From Collinsella aerofaciens (lineage in GTDB: Bacteria > Actinomycetota > Coriobacteriia > Coriobacteriales > Coriobacteriaceae), in NCBI RefSeq assembly GCF_901212495.1, contig NZ_CAAKNY010000041.1, positions 95,459 to 155,334 on the forward strand: DNA of 59,876 nucleotides, given 5' to 3'. The position numbers and the translations under genes are program-made. The notes below the pieces were generated by a model. The model made no database searches. It was not told the origin of the DNA and saw only the letters and a program-made list of their open reading frames with translations. The stretch's first letter is position 1. Every line of letters starts with the position of its first letter. Shown piece after piece: positions 1 to 6,649 of the stretch.

Positions 1-1
1 T

Positions 2-39
2 AAAGGGCCGACCGCGTTGCTACGCGATCGGCCCTTTTT
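2..39. terminator. Hairpin terminator at the left edge
   Basis: A GC-rich stem has outer arms aaagggccga (2-11) and tcggcccttt (28-37), with CGCG/CGCG continuing the stem inside one C/A mismatch, followed by a T run on the plus strand. It lies 37 bases beyond the stop of the minus-strand gene ending at 76, so it can serve that gene and whatever plus-strand gene ends left of the window. Confidence 0.75.
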
Positions 40-75
40 AGCTGCTTGATAGCAGAGGTTATGAGAAGTGGTCGC

Positions 76-480
76 TTACAGGCGGTCCTTGTTCTCGACC
101 TTAACGGCGTGTGCCTGCTGAACAAAGAACAGGTCGTAGACCACGATGACAAAGGCCCCAATATTGAGGGCGCTGCCGCCCAGCGCAGGAAGGGTAAGCA
201 CGGCCTGGGCGAGCGTGGCGGCTGCGGCAACAATACCGAGCTTAAACGCGCCGTCTACTTGCGACGGCTTGTTGGCACCCTTGATGCCCGCAACGCCCGC
301 GGCAAGGTCGACGAGGCCCTTGGCGATAATCACGACCGCGGCGAGCATGGCGTTTGGACCGAATGTGGAATAATCGAGGTTGTTCGTGGCAATGCCGACG
401 CCGGCGATGACGAGGTCGGAGATGCCTCGAATTAAGTAGATGAGGGCAAGGATTTTGAGTGTCTTGCGCGCGAAGCTCAT
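76..480 (-). CDS. Small conserved membrane protein, unknown function
   Basis: This 134-residue protein is almost entirely hydrophobic, with about four predicted membrane helices separated by short Gly/Ala-rich or charged loops (for example KGANKPSQ). The ATG at 480 is preferred because an AAAGGA ribosome site precedes it; upstream in-frame codons give only low-complexity sequence. It has no catalytic motif that I recognise. It looks like one of the DUF-type four-helix inner membrane proteins common in Actinobacteria. It stands alone, with a hairpin terminator after its stop. Confidence 0.75.
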   Translation of the reverse strand: MSFARKTLKILALIYLIRGISDLVIAGVGIATNNLDYSTFGPNAMLAAVVIIAKGLVDLAAGVAGIKGANKPSQVDGAFKLGIVAAAATLAQAVLTLPALGGSALNIGAFVIVVYDLFFVQQAHAVKVENKDRL

Positions 481-709
481 GGGTAGTCCTTTCGATGCGG
501 GCGCTGCCAGGCTGGCGCGTCCCATATGCTGCACATATCGTGAAGCACATTGTAGTTCAATGTGACAGCGTGTGTGTTGGAAAGCGCTTCTCGCCTGTGC
601 AGGGCAATCTTTCAAAAAAGAAAGCCAGCTGTAAGCCAAATCGATGGCAGCTCATGTGCGGCGCTGAGATGATGGGGCCGTAACAAAGAGCTGGTCTCAA
701 GGAGGAGCC

Positions 710-853
710 ATGATGTACGGAGCCAAGCAAGTGCGTGAGCCGCGATCGTTGGGAAGACGCATGAGTGATTCCGTGATTGCTGCCGTGTGCACGGGATTGA
801 TGGCGGTGCTTTGCATTGGGATGCTGTGGACCATGTCGCATGTGGGACAATAG
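710..853 (+). CDS. Small single-span membrane protein (47 aa)
   Basis: An open frame of 47 codons starts at an ATG-ATG pair directly after a perfect AAGGAGGAG ribosome site (699-707). The product has a basic N-terminus (about residues 6-18, including RSLGRRM) followed by one hydrophobic helix (about 22-42), typical of a small inner-membrane protein with the N-terminus inside. No family is recognised. The strong ribosome site and clean topology support a real gene, but only conservation in relatives would prove it. Confidence 0.55.
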   Translation: MMYGAKQVREPRSLGRRMSDSVIAAVCTGLMAVLCIGMLWTMSHVGQ

Positions 854-916
854 CGGACGGTTGGGTGCTGGCATAAACGGCGCTCACGTATCCGTTTTGC
901 TTGTTAGGGAGTGTCC

Positions 917-1621
917 ATGGGCGTCGTCGATCCCTTTTCTGTTGCTCGGGCCGCGGGGCTTGAGCTGACCGGGAAGTCCGAGGGTCTCACGCTCACCGAC
1001 GGCACGATGGAGCTGCGTGCCGATTTTGCCCGCATGCTTCCGCGGCTCAAGCAGGGCCGCCTGCAGCAAGAGCTGCTGGTGAAGGCCGCGCGCACAAAAG
1101 GCATCGAGCGCCTATGGGCGATTGATGCCACGGCGGGCTTTGGTGAGGATTCGCTGCTGCTGGCGGCCGCGGGCTTTACCGTCGATCTGTATGAACAGGA
1201 TTGCGTAATCGCGGCGCTCCTCAAGGACGCCTTGGATCGCGCGGCAGATGATCCGGCGCTTGCGGCTGCTGTGGCGCGCATGCGCTTACATGCGGGCGAG
1301 GACAGCATTGCCGGCCTTCGCCATACAGCTGAGCTGATCGGGCGGGGCGAGCTCACCGCTCCCGACGTGGTGTATCTGGATCCCATGTTTCCCGGGCGCA
1401 CCAAGAGCGCGGCGGTGAAAAAGAAGTTCCAACTCTTGCACCATCTGGAACAGCCGTGTGCCGATGAGGAGGCGCTGGTCGAAGCTGCGCTTGCGGTGCG
1501 GCCGCGCAAGGTCGTTATCAAGCGCCCGGTGAAGGGGCCACTGCTTGCCGGTGTTAAGCCGAGCTATCAGCTTGCGGGCAAGGCTGTTCGTTACGATGTT
1601 TTGGTGCCGCCGCGCCCGTAG
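917..1621 (+). CDS. rsmJ: 16S rRNA (guanine1516-N2)-methyltransferase RsmJ
   Basis: This is a 234-residue class I SAM-dependent methyltransferase. The SAM-binding motif is DATAGFGED (about residues 70-78) and the catalytic-type motif is YLDPMFPGR, followed by the KSAAVKKKFQ segment typical of RsmJ. The family methylates N2 of G1516 in the small-subunit rRNA. An in-frame GTG lies six bases upstream of the chosen ATG at 917; the AGGGAG site at 906-911 fits the ATG better. Length is close to the usual ~250 residues. Confidence 0.88.
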   Translation: MGVVDPFSVARAAGLELTGKSEGLTLTDGTMELRADFARMLPRLKQGRLQQELLVKAARTKGIERLWAIDATAGFGEDSLLLAAAGFTVDLYEQDCVIAALLKDALDRAADDPALAAAVARMRLHAGEDSIAGLRHTAELIGRGELTAPDVVYLDPMFPGRTKSAAVKKKFQLLHHLEQPCADEEALVEAALAVRPRKVVIKRPVKGPLLAGVKPSYQLAGKAVRYDVLVPPRP

Positions 1622-1669
1622 CTTGTGCACGATGGCTGGCGTCCCGCCAACACCGTGCCGATGCGGAGT

Positions 1670-1966
1670 CTATTTCCAAGGGTGCGACGTCAGACGCCAC
1701 CCGCCGCAGTATTCGCATTTGTAGCAGGCAAGGCCGCGCCGCCCGCGGTTTTCGCAGTCGGCCATAACTGCCTCGGCCTCGGCGCGCGTGTCGTAACGGT
1801 TTTTGCGTTCGCACGACTTGTAGCGCCAGGCTTCATCGCGTTCGGCTTCCAGGACGTCGCGGCGCTCGTCCTCGCGTGCAAACAGGTCGCTCATATCGCC
1901 GCCGGTGGCAGCGCCCAAAAACTCGCTTTTGGCTTTTGACCAGGCGGCTCGCTTTTTGCTCCCCAT
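1670..1966 (-). CDS. Small putative zinc-ribbon protein, unknown function
   Basis: This 98-residue basic protein converges on rsmJ. Its C-terminal half carries Cys residues in the arrangement SCERK...DCENR...CYKCEYCGGW, which suggests a zinc ribbon, and its N-terminal half is charged and helical. The CYKCEYCGGW ending resembles the Cys-rich ends of small translation- or nucleic-acid-associated proteins, but no function is assigned. It shares a short divergent promoter region with the GNAT gene to its right. Confidence 0.65.
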   Translation of the reverse strand: MGSKKRAAWSKAKSEFLGAATGGDMSDLFAREDERRDVLEAERDEAWRYKSCERKNRYDTRAEAEAVMADCENRGRRGLACYKCEYCGGWRLTSHPWK

Positions 1967-1992
1967 CTGCTTCGCGCCCCTCTCTAAACGCT

Positions 1993-2020
1993 GGTATCAT
2001 TGCTCAATCAAAGTGATACC
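1993..2020. promoter_or_regulatory. Inverted repeat between divergent genes
   Basis: The perfect arms ggtatca (1993-1999) and tgatacc (2014-2020) are separated by 14 bases in the 74-base gap between the zinc-ribbon gene and the GNAT gene. The position fits an operator, but no regulator is known. Confidence 0.35.
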
Positions 2021-2040
2021 AATAAACGTGAGGTCGCCGC

Positions 2041-2532
2041 GTGATGATCAGAAAAACCCTCGATACCGACATTCCCGTTATCATGGCTATCTATGACGCG
2101 GCCCGCGCCTTTATGCGCGCGCATGGCAACGTCACGCAGTGGCCCAAGGGCACACCTTCTGCCGAGCAGCTGGCTGCCGATATCGCCGCCGGTGGCAGCT
2201 ATGTGTTCGAAGTCGACGGCCGCGTGGTGGCAACGTTTGCCTTCTTGCCGGGCCCGGACGAGTGCTATGACGTCATTGAGGACGGTCAATGGCGCAGCGA
2301 CACTCCGTATGCCGTGCTGCACCGTGTGGCGTCGGACGGTACCGCGCATGGTGTCGCGGCGGCGATGTTTGCCTTTGCCAAGGAACGCATCGACCATCTG
2401 CGTATTGACACACACCAAGACAACCTGCCTATGCAGGGCGCCATCGCCAAGGCCGGGTTTAAGCGCGCCGGCATCGTGCATGTGTCGGACGGCACGCCGC
2501 GTGTTGCGTTTGATTGGCTGCGCGAGGCGTAA
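2041..2532 (+). CDS. GNAT family N-acetyltransferase
   Basis: This protein of about 163 residues has the GNAT fold: an N-terminal IRKTLDTDIPVIMAIYD strand-helix, the acceptor strand YVFEVDGRVVATFAF, a helix in the acetyl-CoA region and the C-terminal IDTHQDNLPMQGAIAKAGF segment that is typical of this family's A/B motif end. The acceptor substrate cannot be told. The start is GTG at 2041 or ATG at 2044; GAGG at 2030-2033 fits either. A strong hairpin follows the stop. Confidence 0.85.
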   Translation: MMIRKTLDTDIPVIMAIYDAARAFMRAHGNVTQWPKGTPSAEQLAADIAAGGSYVFEVDGRVVATFAFLPGPDECYDVIEDGQWRSDTPYAVLHRVASDGTAHGVAAAMFAFAKERIDHLRIDTHQDNLPMQGAIAKAGFKRAGIVHVSDGTPRVAFDWLREA

Positions 2533-2559
2533 GAGCAGGGACGCATATCAACAATTCGT

Positions 2560-2599
2560 GCGAACGAACATGGCCCCGGGTGGGGCCATGTTCGTTCGC
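2560..2599 (+). terminator. Long perfect hairpin after the GNAT gene
   Basis: Two perfect 18-base arms (2560-2577 and 2582-2599) enclose a GGGT loop, starting 27 bases after the GNAT stop and followed by a weak T-rich stretch (2606-2610). It is probably an intrinsic terminator or an mRNA 3'-end stabilising hairpin. Confidence 0.7.
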
Positions 2600-2786
2600 T
2601 ACGCTGTTTTGTAAGCCGGCTTTCGCAAGGCGCGAACCTACGAAAATCGCCGCGCGGCAACGCGGGGCGATGAGCTCGGTCGGGGGATAGGGCCCGCTTC
2701 GCCCACCGGCCCGTACATTGTATCATCCAGTGTGGAACGAGGATGCCCGTTGCCGCGTGCGATGGGCTTGCAATAAGAGGAGAGCC

Positions 2787-4790
2787 ATGTCGAAGCAAGC
2801 GGTCGTTGGAATCTTGGCGCATGTCGATGCCGGCAAGACCACGTTGGCCGAGGCCATGCTGTTTAACGCGGGCCGCATTCGCAAGCGCGGCCGCGTGGAC
2901 GATGGCGATTCGCATCTGGACACGAACACGATCGAGCGCGAGCGTGGCATCACGATTTTCTCGTCGCAGGCCGTGTTCGACCACGGTGGTACCCGCGTCA
3001 TGCTCGTGGACGCACCGGGGCATGTCGATTTTTCTGCCGAGGCGGAGCGCACATTGCGCGCGCTCGACTACGCTATTTTGGTTGTGGGTGCCAACGACGG
3101 CGTACAGGGGCACACCGAAACTCTGTGGCGCCTGCTTGCGCGCTATGACATCCCGACGTTCATTTATATCAACAAAATCGATTTGGAGCATCCCGGCCGC
3201 GATGTTTTGCTGGCACAGCTTGGGCAGCGTCTTTCCGAGGGCTGCTTGGATGCCAACGAACTGTTGGCGGGTGGTGCCGTTCAGGAGGACGCTGCTGCGT
3301 TGGACGAGGCGGCGCTCGAGGAGTTTCTTGAAGCGGGTGAGCTTTCCGTCGCGACGCTGTCGCGCATGGTTGCCGAGCGCAAGCTCTTTCCCTGTTTTGC
3401 TGGGTCGGCGCTCAAGGACCAAGGCGTGGACGAGCTGCTGGATGGCATATGCGCGCTGATGCGCGAACAGGCATGGCGCCCGGAGTTTGCCGCCCGCGTC
3501 TACCGCGTGAGCCGCGGGGATCGCGGTGAGCGCTTGGCTTGGGTTAAAGTGACCGGCGGAACGCTGCACGCCAAGCAGATGATTGACGGACGTTCCGGTG
3601 CCGAGGCATGGGAGCAGAAGGTCGATCAGGTACGCATCTATAACGGCGAGAAGTATGAGCTTGCGCAAGAAGTTGCTGCTGGCGGTATTTGTGCCGTGAC
3701 GGGTCTTGCGCACGTTCGCCCAGGGGACGCCCTGGGCGCGGAGCCCGCGTGCGATGCGCCCGTCATCGCGCCCGTCCTCACCTATACGGTGCTGCCGGGC
3801 GAACATGATGTCCATGCGGTGTTCAAAGCGCTGACTGAGCTGGCGGACGAAGATCCCATGCTCGGCGTAAGCTGGAATACGCATCTTGAGCAGATCCATT
3901 TGCAGCTGATGGGCGCCGTGCAACTCGAGGTCGTGCAGCGGGTGTTGGCCGATCGCTTTGGCCTTTCGGTTGCGTTTGAGTCTGGCGGCATTCTCTATAA
4001 GGAGACCATTTCGCAGCCGGTCGAGGGCGTGGGCCACTTTGAGCCACTGCGCCACTATGCCGAGGTGCATCTGCGCCTGGAGCCGTTGCCAGCGGGTTCG
4101 GGCGTGCAGTTTGGCACCGTGACCTCGACCGACGAGCTCGATCTTAACTGGCAGCGTTTGGCACTCACCAACGCCATGGAGCGCGATCACCTGGGCGTGC
4201 TGACCGGCTCGCCCATCACCGATGTGCGCATTGCGCTCACGGGCGGCCGTGCGCATGCCAAGCACACCGAGGGCGGTGATTTTCGCCAGGCCACGTACCG
4301 CGCGATTCGCCAGGGGCTCATGCAAGCGCGTGAGGCCAGCGCAGCCGTGCTGCTGGAGCCGTGGTACCACTTTGAGCTCGAGGTGCCGGGGGAGTGCGTG
4401 GGCCGGGCGCTCTCGGATGCCACGCGCATGGGTGCCGAGTACGAGCCGCCGACGATGGCGGGAGACCGGGCGAAGCTTGTGGGTCGCGTGCCGGCATCCG
4501 AGGTGCAGGATTACGCGCTGGAGGTGGCTGCCTACACGAGCGGTCGCGGCCATTTGTACCTGGAGTTCGCCGGCTATGCGGCTTGCCATGATGCCGAGCG
4601 CGTCATCGAGACGGCCGCCTATGAGCCCGAGGCCGATCTGCCCAACACGCCCGATTCGGTCTTTTGCTTTCACGGCGCCGGTTACACGGTCAAATGGTAC
4701 GACGTACCCGCCGCGGCGCACGTAAAGGTCGATCCCGCCACCTTCCGCCCCTGGCGAGCAGCAGACGCTGAGTTTTTCGGCCATAGGTGA
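2787..4790 (+). CDS. Translation-factor GTPase of the TetM/EF-G-like family
   Basis: This 667-residue elongation-factor-like GTPase has G1 AHVDAGKTT (about 11-19), the RERGITI switch, G3 DAPGH (75-79) and G4 NKID (129-132), followed by domains II-V in the order seen in ribosomal protection proteins. The length (TetM is about 640) and the family resemblance suggest it acts on the ribosome, dislodging a ligand or aiding translocation under stress. Similar chromosomal paralogues are widespread and need not confer tetracycline resistance. The ATG at 2787 follows AAGAGGAGA. Up to the preceding hairpin there is a 170-base leader. Confidence 0.8.
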   Translation: MSKQAVVGILAHVDAGKTTLAEAMLFNAGRIRKRGRVDDGDSHLDTNTIERERGITIFSSQAVFDHGGTRVMLVDAPGHVDFSAEAERTLRALDYAILVVGANDGVQGHTETLWRLLARYDIPTFIYINKIDLEHPGRDVLLAQLGQRLSEGCLDANELLAGGAVQEDAAALDEAALEEFLEAGELSVATLSRMVAERKLFPCFAGSALKDQGVDELLDGICALMREQAWRPEFAARVYRVSRGDRGERLAWVKVTGGTLHAKQMIDGRSGAEAWEQKVDQVRIYNGEKYELAQEVAAGGICAVTGLAHVRPGDALGAEPACDAPVIAPVLTYTVLPGEHDVHAVFKALTELADEDPMLGVSWNTHLEQIHLQLMGAVQLEVVQRVLADRFGLSVAFESGGILYKETISQPVEGVGHFEPLRHYAEVHLRLEPLPAGSGVQFGTVTSTDELDLNWQRLALTNAMERDHLGVLTGSPITDVRIALTGGRAHAKHTEGGDFRQATYRAIRQGLMQAREASAAVLLEPWYHFELEVPGECVGRALSDATRMGAEYEPPTMAGDRAKLVGRVPASEVQDYALEVAAYTSGRGHLYLEFAGYAACHDAERVIETAAYEPEADLPNTPDSVFCFHGAGYTVKWYDVPAAAHVKVDPATFRPWRAADAEFFGHR

Positions 4791-4821
4791 TAGACGGTCA
4801 GTCTCTTTGCCTCATCCTGTT

Positions 4822-4850
4822 GGTATAACTCGGTATAAGTTGGTATAACT
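4822..4850 (+). promoter_or_regulatory. Triple GGTATAA repeat upstream of AAA ATPase
   Basis: Three copies of ggtataa lie close together (ttggtataact, cggtataag, ttggtataact) in the AT-rich stretch 35-60 bases upstream of the ATPase start. They could be overlapping -10 elements or repressor half-sites. Confidence 0.4.
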
Positions 4851-4883
4851 ATTATCAGAGTTTGCCAATTCGAGGAGGCCGAC

Positions 4884-6002
4884 ATGAATCCAAATCCCTT
4901 TAAGCCCACGGCTGGCAAGCGGCCCCCGATACTCATCGGTCGCGAGTCGGTCATCGAAGATTTCGAGGAAGGGCTCGATAACGGCGCCGGAGCGCCGGGC
5001 AGGCTCATGCTCATTACGGGAAACCGCGGCTGTGGCAAAACGGTTCTCCTGCGGGAGCTGCAGCGTCTTGCCAATGAGCGCGGATGGGCGGTTGTCTCCG
5101 ATTCCGCTTCGCTTGGCTTATGCGATCGCTTGGCCGACGCGCTTCGCTCGAATAAGCCCGTTGTGACGTCAATGGAGTTCGGTCCGTCGTTTGGCCGGAT
5201 GTCGGTCGAGGCGGCGCGAGCAAAGGGCGAGACGTTGCGAGGGCTGGTCAACGAGCGCCTCAAGAGGCTCGGGCCGGGAAAGGGCTTACTGTTTGCGATT
5301 GACGAGGCACAATCGGCATCTATCGAGGAACTGGCGGCTCTTGCCGTTCTCTATCAGCAGGTGCTTGGAGACCAGGATGCTACAGGCTTGCCCGATAGCG
5401 ACCAGTGCGGTCTTGCGCTGGTGTTCGCCGGCTTACCCAGTATGGTTGACGATCTGCTCGAAGAGCCGAGCGTGACGTTTTTGCGGCGTGCCCAGCAGCG
5501 TACACTGGGGGCGATATCCTTGCCCAAGGTGCGCGATTCGTATATCCAGACGGTCAAAGACGCTGGTCTTTACGCTGACGCGGAGACGGCGGACCTTGCA
5601 GCGCGCAAGAGTATGGGCCATCCCTACATGGTTCAGCTCGTGGGCTATTACATGTGGCGGTCGGCTGCCCGGCGTGGTTCGCAGGCCATCGAAGGGCGCG
5701 ATGTCGAGGCTGGCCACACGGATGCCATCTCCGAGTTCTACGAAGCGGTCGACGCACCGCTGTATTACGGGTTGCGCAGCCCGCAGCGTCTGTTTATCGA
5801 GGCGATGGCGGTTGACGAGGACAAGCCGACGCGCATGGCGGACATCATCGAGCGCTGCGACCGCACCCAGAGTTGGGCGAGTAAATATCGCGCAAGCCTG
5901 ATTCGCGAGCGCGTCATAGAGGCTGCCGGATACGGCCTTGTGCGGTTTACCGTGCCCATGCTGGGTGCGTACATCCGCGACCGCATTTTATGGCATGAGT
6001 GA
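4884..6002 (+). CDS. AAA+ ATPase with C-terminal winged helix (copy 1)
   Basis: This 372-residue ATPase has Walker A GNRGCGKT (46-53), Walker B LLFAIDEAQ (135-143), a sensor segment ending in AGLPSMVDDLL, then VTFLRRAQQ and a C-terminal helical and winged-helix region. The layout resembles Orc1/Cdc6-like or STAND-type ATPases annotated only as ATP-binding proteins. A paralogue of nearly the same length lies at 9184-10284 on the other strand, sharing the AGLP...FLRRAQQ..LG.I pattern. Its TGA overlaps the first base of a palindromic repeat. Its partner and role are unknown. Confidence 0.75.
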   Translation: MNPNPFKPTAGKRPPILIGRESVIEDFEEGLDNGAGAPGRLMLITGNRGCGKTVLLRELQRLANERGWAVVSDSASLGLCDRLADALRSNKPVVTSMEFGPSFGRMSVEAARAKGETLRGLVNERLKRLGPGKGLLFAIDEAQSASIEELAALAVLYQQVLGDQDATGLPDSDQCGLALVFAGLPSMVDDLLEEPSVTFLRRAQQRTLGAISLPKVRDSYIQTVKDAGLYADAETADLAARKSMGHPYMVQLVGYYMWRSAARRGSQAIEGRDVEAGHTDAISEFYEAVDAPLYYGLRSPQRLFIEAMAVDEDKPTRMADIIERCDRTQSWASKYRASLIRERVIEAAGYGLVRFTVPMLGAYIRDRILWHE

Positions 6003-6032
6003 TGTGACAAAGGGACAGTCCCTTTGTCACAT
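6002..6032. repeat. Palindromic repeat A, copy 1
   Basis: A 31-base palindrome with 14-base perfect arms (atgtgacaaaggga and its complement) around CAG. Its first base is the last base of the ATPase stop codon. Three further copies lie at 6597, 9147 and 10404. Confidence 0.95.
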
Positions 6033-6053
6033 TGATAGTTGAGAGGTCGAAAC

Positions 6054-6602
6054 ATGGTGATTCATACCGAGCGTTTGACGCTTCGTCCATGGCGCGAGAC
6101 GGATGCGGCGAGTCTGTTTACATATGCTAGCGACCCGGACGTGGGGCCGGCTGCGGGCTGGCCGCCCCACCGAAGCATTGAAGAAAGCAGAGCGATCATT
6201 CGGACGGTCTTATCTGCGCTCCACACCTTTGCCGTTTGTCTGGCTGCGACAGACGAACCCGTGGGCAGCATTGGACTGATGCCACCTCGCTGCGAAACAA
6301 GCCGCCAAGGTGACGGTTCCGAACTCGAAGTGGGGTACTGGATCGCCAAGCCGTTCTGGGGCCGAGACTTTGCTCCCGAAGCGGTGCGAGCCATGCAGCG
6401 TTATGCGTTCGAAACGCTTGGCTGCAAGGCGCTTTGGTGCGGATATTACGAGGGCAATAACAAGTCGTTACGCGTTCAGCAAAAGTGTGGATTCGCGCCG
6501 CATCACGTTGAGCGCGACGTGCCCTGCGAGCTTATGGGCGATGTACGTACCGAGTGCTTTACGTATTTGAGCCGCGAAGACTGGCGCAGACAGACAATGT
6601 GA
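6054..6602 (+). CDS. GNAT acetyltransferase, RimJ/RimL-like
   Basis: This 182-residue acetyltransferase starts with the IHTERLTLRPWRETDAASLF motif of the RimJ/RimL group and carries ELEVGYWIAKPFWGRDFAPEA (acetyl-CoA binding, motif A) and NNKSLRVQQKCGF (motif B). Its substrate may be a protein N-terminus or a small amine. The ATG at 6054 follows GAGAGG. The last codons, ACA ATG TGA, run into palindromic repeat A, which supplies both the final Met and the stop codon, so the native C-terminus may have been remodelled by the repeat. Confidence 0.85.
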   Translation: MVIHTERLTLRPWRETDAASLFTYASDPDVGPAAGWPPHRSIEESRAIIRTVLSALHTFAVCLAATDEPVGSIGLMPPRCETSRQGDGSELEVGYWIAKPFWGRDFAPEAVRAMQRYAFETLGCKALWCGYYEGNNKSLRVQQKCGFAPHHVERDVPCELMGDVRTECFTYLSREDWRRQTM

Positions 6603-6627
6603 CAAAGGGACAGTCCCTTTGTCACAT
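6597..6627. repeat. Palindromic repeat A, copy 2
   Basis: Identical to copy 1 across 31 bases and extended to 33 (aatg...catt). It provides the ATG-TGA end of the acetyltransferase and lies 22 bases upstream of the UvrA2 start codon. Confidence 0.95.
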
Positions 6628-6649
6628 TCGATCAACGGGAGGGAAAGCG

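Noticed and set aside
2286..4784. 832-codon open frame antisense to the translation-factor GTPase
   Set aside because: It mirrors the high-GC coding bias of the plus-strand gene, lacks recognisable motifs and overlaps a gene with intact GTPase motifs. It is a codon-bias shadow.
2787..4790. Tetracycline resistance gene tet(M)/tet(O)
   Set aside because: Only family-level resemblance is evident, and the gene sits in a housekeeping context without mobile elements; resistance cannot be inferred.
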